From: Balanoglossus misakiensis | Taxonomy: Eukaryota; Hemichordata | NCBI GenBank assembly: GCA_040954595.2 | Contig: CM082587.2 | Span: 11,656,001-11,720,000 of the forward strand | Reading direction: 5' to 3' | Length of the DNA stretch: 64,000 bases | Part shown: positions 26,033-36,200 of the stretch, piece after piece | Numbering within the stretch: the first letter of the stretch is position 1 | Layout: each line of letters begins with the position of its first letter | Position numbers and translations under genes: made by a program | The notes under the pieces: generated by a model | Seen by the model: the letters and a program-made list of their open reading frames with translations, nothing else | Told to the model about the DNA's origin: nothing | The model's database searches: none

Positions 26033-27359
26033 ATGGCTAGCTGGCGCAGGAAGAGACAAGGCAATGTGCGGTCTGTAATCAACGAACGGCACCGCTCAGT
26101 TCAGTGTCCCTTTCTTCAAAAGTGGATCGGTGAGCAATTGGTATTTTCAGGTCGTTCAGAGGATGAAGTCCAGTCCAGTACTGTATTTGAGAGCTACAAA
26201 TGTTGGGTTGAAAACTATTCGTCGGCGGACAATCAAGTAATGATTATGGTTACTAAAGCTCGATTTTTCAAGGTGAGAATGATCGCATTTTTCTTCCCCC
26301 CCCCCCTCCCTCCCCCAAGGGACTCGTTTTCTGTCTCTTTTAAACCTGTAACTTAACGAAAAGGAAGTTTTTCACATATCTCTTTGTTGACACTATAGCA
26401 ATTTGGAGCGCGGATGCTTCAAGAGAATAGCGTTACCAAATCAAAGTCGGCCGGGGTTAATATTTATAGAGGTGTTCGTCTGAAAGCTGGTTCGCGAAGA
26501 ATCTCAACGGGGAAACCTGAGCACAGTGTACTTCAGACCAGGGCAAGGGCATTTCTTGATGACGCCAGCGTGACCGTTCCGATCGAGGTAAGAATGGTGT
26601 TTTGTTTGGACTAGGACAATAGAACGTTGCAATGAGTGTGTCAATGGGTGTCCAAGTGCAAACGTGGTCGGCTTCTGTCCACAAATGCCATTAATTTTAG
26701 GCAGGATTTATAAAATTGTCAATGAAGAATACAAAAATGAAAAACAATAGTTAATAGCAAACGGGTAGGATTGCAAGGGCTTGTAAAACGGTACACACTG
26801 TACCAGGAAGTTTGCAACACTAATGAAGAATGTATATGATATATTTAGGTGAGAACTGTTCGCGATCGCCGGGACGCAGGACGGTGCGCGTTTTCGACGA
26901 GGGATCTTCAAGCCTGGAACGTCGTCTGCGAATACCGGGGCACGGTTATTAGCGTTGAAGAAGCTAGTCGGCGTGATGAACTTTACAGGGCAGAGGGGAA
27001 ACGACCACGCATGTTTCATCTCTACATTGGAAAGAGACACGTTGTGTGAGTGTATCACTTAGTCGAATATATGGTCATATATTGCAAAGCATCTGTCGAA
27101 ATAGAAAACGTAATATTGTCTATATTTTCCTCATTAACGCAGCATTGACGGATACGATGTCCCAGCCGGTGAAGAAAATTTAGCGGGCCTAATAAATCAC
27201 AGTCAGCAGAACGCCAACTTGGTACCGGTTCGGATCGGAGAGCGCCTGGTTTTCTTTGCAACCAGGAATCTTTGTCAGGGAGTAGAGCTTTTGTATGATT
27301 ACGGTGACGGGGGTGAAGAGGATTTCTTCAGTGGTTCTCAAACTTTTCCTGAAAATTAA
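26033..27359 (+). CDS. D5/primase C-terminal-like domain fused to a KMT5A-like SET methyltransferase (4 exons)
   Basis: Join 26033-26272, 26399-26587, 26849-27045 and 27143-27359: 843 nt, 280 residues. All introns are GT-AG (126, 261 and 97 bp) with strong donors (GTGAGA, GTAAGA, GTGAGT). The first two junctions fall between codons; the third splits Val209. Residues ~24-100 resemble the winged-helix-like C-terminal module of D5-type viral and phage primase-helicases (CPFLQKW, VFESYKCWVENY, then KQFG and YRGVRLK). Residues ~144-264 are a SET domain: GRCAF at 154-158, CEYRG at 170-174, the cofactor motif LINHS at 225-229 with Asn234, and the catalytic-type motif ELLYDYGD at 257-264. The ending and the absence of pre- and post-SET cysteines recall KMT5A (H4K20 monomethyltransferase). 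A nuclear DNA-targeted histone methyltransferase is inferred; the substrate is unknown. No primase or helicase domain is present. Confidence 0.8.
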
Positions 27360-28267
27360 GGCATTAACACATCAACGCTTCGGGATGTCGTAACGGCGGC
27401 AAGGCGGGGGGGGGGGGGGGGGGGGCGTGAAAATGTTTGTATCAGGAACAAAATTCCCGTGCAAATCACCTTGATCCGGGTGGGTGGACTATTCGCGACA
27501 AATGTTGAAATCATACAAAGCATTTTACTTAATTAACCCATTTTTTTCATTTATTTGTTTACAGTTTACAACGTCATAGAGAAGTTGAACTAGAGACTGG
27601 ATCAGCGTGGGTGACACCATAGTACACCAATGTTTTCTTCAGTTTGATTCAATTGTAATTTAAAACTGAGATTGCCTAACGCTTTCCCAGATTTTTTTAA
27701 CCACTGAGAAACTGTGGGTTTTTTTCTGGGTTTTGGTGCGAGGTGATCTCAGTCAGTGGTGTTAATTTAATTAATCATTTTCTTTTCCTATTTACGTCGA
27801 CTGAAATGTATTTTGATAGGTGATAGTCATACCATAAAAAAATCTTACGGCGCGACTGCCAAAATGTACATTTATTTGTCCGTTCCAAGTTATTTTGTGT
27901 ATGTGTGATGGGTGCCGGTGACTGTGCAGGGTTGATTTCCCTAGAGCGACTGTTATATTCGTTTTCCAACGATGATGAATTTACATGTTATTTGCTTGGC
28001 ATTTTGACGCAGAGACACTTCTGAAAACACAAACCTATTAATTATGCCACGGGTGTAAATTGATCACATTAAAAGAGGCTTTAGACGTTTGCCGCGAGCT
28101 CCTGGTGGGCAGAATCTTGTCAGCCCAAATTTGACTATAAGTACATAGCCAATGATGTGACGCTCTCCCACATCCTTCGCCGCGCCTTTTCGCTGATTTA
28201 CAGCATCTTGCGTAAACACTGTCATTTGATCTTGCTTGGCAGAAGTCAACTTGCTCTATACTACATT
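27360..28267. other. Intergenic region with a 20-G run
   Basis: No convincing gene. It holds a 20-base G tract at 27406-27425 and AT-rich sequence. A possible 3'-UTR acceptor (tttgtttacag near 27563) is followed by a short unassigned stretch. The last ~130 bp before 28268 should contain the endonuclease gene's promoter; a weak TATA-like ctataagta lies near 28135, too weak to call separately. Confidence 0.6.
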
Positions 28268-28633
28268 ATGGCGGCCAAGCTCAACTGCATATCAGATAAT
28301 GCCAAGGAGCGTTTGAGAGGCATCCTCGCCAGAAGGAGTCGCGTTTCCGGTGACTGTGTGCTCTGGACGGGTGCAGCTTGTCGAAACGGCTATGGCTCTA
28401 TTACGTTCAGAGATGAGAACACTCTAACCGCCTATGTCCATCACATTGCACTCCTAATTAACGGAGTGCAATTGGTGGGCAGGCGGTTAGAGTGTTCTCA
28501 TCTTTGCAACGAAAAGCTATGCATCCGCCCAGAGCACATTGTCCAGGAAACGCGACTCCTAAACATTTCACGAAAGACGTGCTTTAAATCCCCAAAAGGG
28601 GAGTGTCACCACGATCCCAGGTGCCTAAGGTGA
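28268..28633 (+). CDS. His-Me-finger (I-PpoI-like, His-Cys box) endonuclease
   Basis: 121 residues from ATG at 28268 (context attATGG); the frame opens further upstream only at GTG. Residues 30-43 (CVLWTGAACRNGYG) and the core at 76-90 (CSHLCNEKLC then PEH) match the zinc-binding-loop/His-Me endonuclease family. By spacing with I-PpoI: catalytic-type His78; metal-binding-type Asn99; first zinc site Cys80, Cys85 and His90 (fourth ligand Cys30 or Cys38); second zinc site Cys105, Cys113, His115 and Cys119. All key residues look intact. A strong donor AAG|GTGAGT ends coding at 28629; splicing to an acceptor at 29547 would replace the last residue with a short tail ending at TGA 29576-29578. Without splicing the chain ends CysLeuArg. 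Family role: site-specific DNA cleavage in homing elements. An ancient captured gene with a host role is possible. Confidence 0.82.
   Translation: MAAKLNCISDNAKERLRGILARRSRVSGDCVLWTGAACRNGYGSITFRDENTLTAYVHHIALLINGVQLVGRRLECSHLCNEKLCIRPEHIVQETRLLNISRKTCFKSPKGECHHDPRCLR
28411..28503. repeat. 93-bp palindrome inside the endonuclease coding sequence
   Basis: Outer arms 28411-28432 and 28482-28503 are perfect 22-bp reverse complements. Inner arms 28445-28454 and 28463-28472 are perfect 10-bp reverse complements around an 8-nt loop containing taatta. The stretches between are partly pairable (ccatcac against gtgg with G-T pairs). The structure lies within codons for residues ~49-79, immediately before and overlapping the His-Cys core. 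Confidence 0.95.
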
Positions 28634-29600
28634 GTAATCCTCTTCTCATTTGATATGTATTGTGTGACCCTGCAGTTGAAACGCTTTCATCAATAATTTG
28701 CGGCGCGTGGGTAATCTCGGTGTTATTGACAATGCAGCCGGCCCAAACATTTTTAAATTAACACTGTTTCTGACTGTATTAACGAAATGTCCAATTTGCA
28801 AGTAGCCTATAGACAACCCTTTTGAATGAGTTTTGTCTCGTTGAGATTTTATACATAAGGAACAATCTAGATTTATTTTAGAAGACACTGTTCTTTTAAA
28901 ACAGCTAGCATAATACAGCTAAATTTCGGAATTTCCGGACAATTTTCGGAATTCCTTTTAAATTTGAGAAATTTTTCATCAGATATAAGTGTTACTATTT
29001 ATTGGACATGTTTTTATCATTGTTTACTTTTTAAGGTCATTCTCATCCCCCCCCCCCCCCCCCAAAAAAAAGCCGCTTTAGGCTTCATGTTCAGTAAAAA
29101 ATCTGGAAAGTTCAGCTGAATTTTACACTGATCACACATTTTTGGGAAGGTCTGGCGCAAAATAAAGGATGACAAATGTAAATCTAATGTCACATTTGTA
29201 AACCTCTAAGTATTGTACACTCATTCTATTAAGTATATGCAAATAGTACGGATAATTTTTTCGGAATGTGGAATTCCGAAATTAGTTCGGAACGTGTTAG
29301 CAGTGAAGAGATCACCACTGAGGGTTGGAAGGCCTTGCCAGAAATTAACGCGTAAAGTACGCCCTCACAGGCCATGTAAACAAGGTCAAATAAGGCCGTC
29401 TGGCAAACGAATGATTAATTCAACGCGCCATTTGAGCCGAGCTGAGTTGGTCTGAGTTGCGTATCACACAGACTTAGGCTGAATGTCAGTGGAGTAACCA
29501 GTCCGTTTTAGATTTACCAATGATGTGAATTTAATTTCTTCACCCAGAAAAACAGAACACAACTTGTCTGCAACATGATGCTGGAGGTGACACATGACAG
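28634..29600. other. Intergenic or intronic region with a C17-A8 tract
   Basis: No gene recognised. It contains a 17-C run followed by 8 A at about 29047-29071, and AT-rich sequence. A plausible 3' splice site (ttaatttcttcacccag, ending 29547) could serve the endonuclease transcript. Confidence 0.55.
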
Positions 29601-29623
29601 AGAAGTGGATCCGCGTTGTCAAC

Positions 29624-29960
29624 ACAGATGCCAGCATTCAAAAGGGGAGTGCCACCTGCTAAAATCAACTCATCTGCTGTTGGCCCATTTTACCTGTGGC
29701 AACTGTTCAGAGGAGACAACGTTTATTCCGTGCAAGCCAACACGCAATGTTGGGGTCTACCTGTCAACACAGATGCAAGCATTCATGTGAGTGAGTATCA
29801 GGACTGACCTTGTTTTGCTGAATAATTCATAATGCCTATTTTAGAATTCTTAGAGGCATTTGGAGTTCATTGCCTGGTCAACCAAACTACACCCCTTAAC
29901 AGCTGAAACAAAATGCGTATTGTGTTCATTCATTCATTGCTTCAATATATATAGGCAACA
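29624..29960 (+). repeat. Diverged single monomer related to satellite B
   Basis: Segments recur in satellite order but with many differences. cacctgctaaaatcaactca resembles the satellite's cacctgttgaaatgaactca and is followed by a gctgt-ggcc match. Then come acagatgcaagcattcatg before a gtgagtgagt donor-like motif, cctattttagaattcttag for cctattctagaatcttacg, and a cattcattcattgc-tcaatata ending. Another acagatgccagcattca lies at the left edge. This lies ~300 bp before the homogeneous array starts, and is probably a decayed founder or edge monomer of the short form. Confidence 0.7.
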
Positions 29961-29961
29961 T

Positions 29962-30235
29962 GAGTATCAAGTAGCACTATTTGTTTACGATTGTATTCAT
30001 GAAAACTTCCCACTAACAATTCCACAGTTAATATTGAACACATTTATCCAACAAGGTCAAAAGAAAAAGGGAATCTTCTGGTTCCAAAATACGCCACAAA
30101 TGTGGGTCAACATACAGTGAAATATTATGGTGCTCAAATATGCAACATATCAAATCTGTCTCATCAAAGTCATGCTTTAAAAAAGAATTGAAAAGGTATT
30201 ATTTATCCATTTGACTGCTGTATTTTCAGAAGGAA
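29962..30235 (+). pseudogene. Decayed C-terminal tail of a non-LTR retrotransposon reverse transcriptase
   Basis: Translation gives EYQVALFVYDCIHENFP, then after a TGA at 30118 and a frame change KYYGAQICN, and after a second frame change FKKELKRYYLS. This order resembles the C-terminal tail common in CR1/L2/RTE-like ORF2 proteins (a Leu-Phe-x-Tyr segment, a YxGxxxWNxLP segment, then an FKxxLKxxLL end). No catalytic reverse-transcriptase motifs are present, and two frame disruptions mark it as a relic. Identification rests on pattern memory only. Confidence 0.5.
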
Positions 30236-30265
30236 AACAAACTGAATTTGGTTTTTCATGTACAA

Positions 30266-33200
30266 ATATTTTCTGTAAAATAGACATTTAATTGGCAAGC
30301 CGTCCTGCATCAATTATTAATTGTGTACATGCACTAAAGCGCCCTCACTGCTGGGTGTGTTGTATGGTCTTTAACCCTGTTTCAAATTAGAGTACTTTCT
30401 GCAATTTCAAGACAGATCTTACGTGCCATTGGAGAGCTCCATTGACTGGTCATTCATACTGTTTTCATTCATTCATTGCGGCATCAATATATTTTATGTA
30501 TTCTAGCCAAAGAGCTTGGCACCTGTTGAAATGAACTCATCTGCTGTGGGCCAGTTTATTGGTGGCAGTTGAGCTGAGGAGAGCACCTTCCTTCCCGGCA
30601 CGCCACCAAGTAAAGTTCCACGCCGCCCACCACAGATGCCAGCATTCATTCATGCGAGTGAGTGTAATTGCAAATTTGCCTATTCTAGATCTGTAATGGA
30701 AATGGAGAAAGTACCTTATATTTTCTGTAAAATAGACATTTAATTGGCAAGCCGTCCTGCATCAATTATTAATTGTGTACATGCACTAAAGCGCCCTCAC
30801 TGCTGGGTGTGTTGTATGGTCTTTAACCCTGTTTCAAATTAGAGTACTTTCTGCAATTTCAAGACAGATCTTACGTGCCATTGGAGAGCTCCATTGACTG
30901 GTCATTCATACTGTTTTCATTCATTCATTGCGGCATCAATATATTTTATCTATTCTAGCCAAAGAGCTTGGCACCTGTTGAAATGAACTCATCTGCTGTG
31001 GGCCAGTTTATTGGTGGCAGTTGAGCTGAGGAGAGCACCTTCCTTCCCGGCACGCCACCAAGTAAAGTTCCACGCCGCCCACCACAGATGCCAGCATTCA
31101 TTCATGCGAGTGAGTGTAATTGCAAATTTGCCTATTCTAGAATTACGTGCCATTGGAGAGCTCCATTGACTGGTCATTCATACTGTTTTCATTCATTCAT
31201 TGCGGCATCAATATATTTTATCTATTCTAGCCAAAGAGCTTGGCACCTGTTGAAATGAACTCATCTGCTGTGGGCCAGTTTATTGGTGGCAGTTGAGCTG
31301 AGGAGAGCACCTTCCTTCCCGGCACGCCACCAAGTAAAGTTCCACGCCGCCCACCACAGATGCCAGCATTCATTCATGCGAGTGAGTGTAATTGCAAATT
31401 TGCCTATTCTAGATCTGTAATGGAAATGGAGAAAGTACCTTATATTTTCTGTAAAATAGACATTTAATTGGCAAGCCGTCCTGCATCAATTATGAATTGT
31501 GTACATGCACTAAAGCGCCCTCACTGCTGGGTGTGTTGTATGGTCTTTAACCCTGTTTCAAATTAGAGTACTTTCTGCAATTTCAAGACAGATCTTACGT
31601 GCCATTGGAGAGCTCCATTGACTGGTCATTCATACTGTTTTCATTCATTCATTGCGGCATCAATATATTTTATCTATTCTAGCCAAAGAGCTTGGCACCT
31701 GTTGAAATGAACTCATCTGCTGTGGGCCAGTTTATTGGTGGCAGTTGAGCTGAGGAGAGCACCTTCCTTCCCGGCACGCCACCAAGTAAAGTTCCACGCC
31801 GCCCACCACAGATGCCAGCATTCATTCATGCGAGTGAGTGTAATTGCAAATTTGCCTATTCTAGAATCTTACGTGCCATTGGAGAGCTCCATTGACTGGT
31901 CATTCATACTGTTTTCATTCATTCATTGCGGCATCAATATATTTTATCTATTCTAGCCAAAGAGCTTGGCACCTGTTGAAATGAACTCATCTGCTGTGGG
32001 CCAGTTTATTGGTGGCAGTTGAGCTGAGGAGAGCACCTTCCTTCCCGGCACGCCACCAAGTAAAGTTCCACGCCGCCCACCACAGATGCCAGCATTCATT
32101 CATGCGAGTGAGTGTAATTGCAAATTTGCCTATTCTAGATCTGTAATGGAAATGGAGAAAGTACCTTATATTTTCTGTAAAATAGACATTTAATTGGCAA
32201 GCCGTCCTGCATCAATTATTAATTGTGTACATGCACTAAAGCGCCCTCACTGCTGGGTGTGTTGTATGGTCTTTAACCCTGTTTCAAATTAGAGTACTTT
32301 CTGCAATTTCAAGACAGATCTTACGTGCCATTGGAGAGCTCCATTGACTGGTCATTCATACTGTTTTCATTCATTCATTGCGGCATCAATATATTTTATC
32401 TATTCTAGCCAAAGAGCTTGGCACCTGTTGAAATGAACTCATCTGCTGTGGGCCAGTTTATTGGTGGCAGTTGAGCTGAGAAGAGCACCTTCCTTCCCGG
32501 CACGCCACCAAGTAAAGTTCCACGCCGCCCACCACAGATGCCAGCATTCATTCATGCGAGTGAGTGTAATTGCAAATTTGCCTATTCTAGATCTGTAATG
32601 GAAATGGAGAAAGTACCTTATATTTTCTGTAAAATAGACATTTAATTGGCAAGCCGTCCTGCATCAATTATGAATTGTGTACATGCACTAAAGCGCCCTC
32701 ACTGCTGGGTGTGTTGTATGGTCTTTAACCCTGTTTCAAATTAGAGTACTTTCTGCAATTTCAAGACAGATCTTACGTGCCATTGGAGAGCTCCATTGAC
32801 TGGTCATTCATACTGTTTTCATTCATTCATTGCGGCATCAATATATTTTATCTATTCTAGCCAAAGAGCTTGGCACCTGTTGAAATGAACTCATCTGCTG
32901 TGGGCCAGTTTATTGGTGGCAGTTGAGCTGAGGAGAGCACCTTCCTTCCCGGCACGCCACCAAGTAAAGTTCCACGCCGCCCACCACAGATGCCAGCATT
33001 CATTCATGCGAGTGAGTGTAATTGCAAATTTGCCTATTCTAGATCTGTAATGGAAATGGAGAAAGTACCTTATATTTTCTGTAAAATAGACATTTAATTG
33101 GCAAGCCGTCCTGCATCAATTATGAATTGTGTACATGCACTAAAGCGCCCTCACTGCTGGGTGTGTTGTATGGTCTTTAACCCTGTTTCAAATTAGAGTA

Positions 33201-36200
33201 CTTTCTGCAATTTCAAGACAGATCTTACGTGCCATTGGAGAGCTCCATTGACTGGTCATTCATACTGTTTTCATTCATTCATTGCGGCATCAATATATTT
33301 TATCTATTCTAGCCAAAGAGCTTGGCACCTGTTGAAATGAACTCATCTGCTGTGGGCCAGTTTATTGGTGGCAGTTGAGCTGAGGAGAGCACCTTCCTTC
33401 CCGGCACGCCACCAAGTAAAGTTCCACGCCGCCCACCACAGATGCCAGCATTCATTCATGCGAGTGAGTGTAATTGCAAATTTGCCTATTCTAGATCTGT
33501 AATGGAAATGGAGAAAGTACCTTATATTTTCTGTAAAATAGACATTTAATTGGCAAGCCGTCCTGCATCAATTATGAATTGTGTACATGCACTAAAGCGC
33601 CCTCACTGCTGGGTGTGTTGTATGGTCTTTAACCCTGTTTCAAATTAGAGTACTTTCTGCAATTTCAAGACAGATCTTACGTGCCATTGGAGAGCTCCAT
33701 TGACTGGTCATTCATACTGTTTTCATTCATTCATTGCGGCATCAATATATTTTATCTATTCTAGCCAAAGAGCTTGGCACCTGTTGAAATGAACTCATCT
33801 GCTGTGGGCCAGTTTATTGGTGGCAGTTGAGCTGAGGAGAGCACCTTCCTTCCCGGCACGCCACCAAGTAAAGTTCCACGCCGCCCACCACAGATGCCAG
33901 CATTCATTCATGCGAGTGAGTGTAATTGCAAATTTGCCTATTCTAGATCTGTAATGGAAATGGAGAAAGTACCTTATATTTTCTGTAAAATAGACATTTA
34001 ATTGGCAAGCCGTCCTGCATCAATTATGAATTGTGTACATGCACTAAAGCGCCCTCACTGCTGGGTGTGTTGTATGGTCTTTAACCCTGTTTCAAATTAG
34101 AGTACTTTCTGCAATTTCAAGACAGATCTTACGTGCCATTGGAGAGCTCCATTGACTGGTCATTCATACTGTTTTCATTCATTCATTGCGGCATCAATAT
34201 ATTTTATCTATTCTAGCCAAAGAGCTTGGCACCTGTTGAAATGAACTCATCTGCTGTGGGCCAGTTTATTGGTGGCAGTTGAGCTGAGAAGAGCACCTTC
34301 CTTCCCGGCACGCCACCAAGTAAAGTTCCACGCCGCCCACCACAGATGCCAGCATTCATTCATGCGAGTGAGTGTAATTGCAAATTTGCCTATTCTAGAA
34401 TCTTACGTGCCATTGGAGAGCTCCATTGACTGGTCATTCATACTGTTTTCATTCATTCATTGCGGCATCAATATATTTTATCTATTCTAGCCAAAGAGCT
34501 TGGCACCTGTTGAAATGAACTCATCTGCTGTGGGCCAGTTTATTGGTGGCAGTTGAGCTGAGGAGAGCACCTTCCTTCCCGGGACGCCACCAAGTAAAGT
34601 TCCACGCCGCCCACCACAGATGCCAGCATTCATTCATGCGAGTGAGTGTAATTGCAAATTTGCCTATTCTAGATTCTTACGTGCCATTGGAGAGCTCCAT
34701 TGACTGGTCATTCATACTGTTTTCATTCATTCATTGCGGCATCAATATATTTTATCTATTCTAGCCAAAGAGCTTGGCACCTGTTGAAATGAACTCATCT
34801 GCTGTGGGCCAGTTTATTGGTGGCAGTTGAGCTGAGGAGAGCACCTTCCTTCCCGGCACGCCACCAAGTAAAGTTCCACGCCGCCCACCACAGATGCCAG
34901 CATTCATTCATGCGAGTGAGTGTAATTGCAAATTTGCCTATTCTAGATCTGTAATGGAAATGGAGAAAGTACCTTATATTTTCTGTAAAATAGACATTTA
35001 ATTGGCAAGCCGTCCTGCATCAATTATTAATTGTGTACATGCACTAAAGCGCCCTCACTGCTGGGTGTGTTGTATGGTCTTTAACCCTGTTTCAAATTAG
35101 AGTACTTTCTGCAATTTCAAGACAGATCTTACGTGCCATTGGAGAGCTCCATTGACTGGTCATTCATACTGTTTTCATTCATTCATTGCGGCATCAATAT
35201 ATTTTATCTATTCTAGCCAAAGAGCTTGGCACCTGTTGAAATGAACTCATCTGCTGTGGGCCAGTTTATTGGTGGCAGTTGAGCTGAGGAGAGCACCTTC
35301 CTTCCCGGCACGCCACCAAGTAAAGTTCCACGCCGCCCACCACAGATGCCAGCATTCATTCATGCGAGTGAGTGTAATTGCAAATTTGCCTATTCTAGAT
35401 CTGTAATGGAAATGGAGAAAGTACCTTATATTTTCTGTAAAATAGACATTTAATTGGCAAGCCGTCCTGCATCAATTATTAATTGTGTACATGCACTAAA
35501 GCGCCCTCACTGCTGGGTGTGTTGTATGGTCTTTAACCCTGTTTCAAATTAGAGTACTTTCTGCAATTTCAAGACAGATCTTACGTGCCATTGGAGAGCT
35601 CCATTGACTGGTCATTCATACTGTTTTCATTCATTCATTGCGGCATCAATATATTTTATCTATTCTAGCCAAAGAGCTTGGCACCTGTTGAAATGAACTC
35701 ATCTGCTGTGGGCCAGTTTATTGGTGGCAGTTGAGCTGAGGAGAGCACCTTCCTTCCCGGCACGCCACCAAGTAAAGTTCCACGCCGCCCACCACAGATG
35801 CCAGCATTCATTCATGCGAGTGAGTGTAATTGCAAATTTGCCTATTCTAGAATTACGTGCCATTGGAGAGCTCCATTGACTGGTCATTCATACTGTTTTC
35901 ATTCATTCATTGCGGCATCAATATATTTTATCTATTCTAGCCAAAGAGCTTGGCACCTGTTGAAATGAACTCATCTGCTGTGGGCCAGTTTATTGGTGGC
36001 AGTTGAGCTGAGGAGAGCACCTTCCTTCCCGGCACGCCACCAAGTAAAGTTCCACGCCGCCCACCACAGATGCCAGCATTCATTCATGCGAGTGAGTGTA
36101 ATTGCAAATTTGCCTATTCTAGATCTGTAATGGAAATGGAGAAAGTACCTTATATTTTCTGTAAAATAGACATTTAATTGGCAAGCCGTCCTGCATCAAT

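Noticed and set aside
28157-28267. 37-residue hydrophobic N-terminal extension of the endonuclease
   Set aside because: It would need a GTG start. The ATG at 28268 has good context and leaves the family's conserved region intact.
22119-30265. Terminal inverted repeats or target-site duplication of a DNA transposon
   Set aside because: The left edge (tgcattcctggccctgg) and right edge show no convincing inverted match, and both sides are satellite, so a target-site duplication cannot be recognised by eye.
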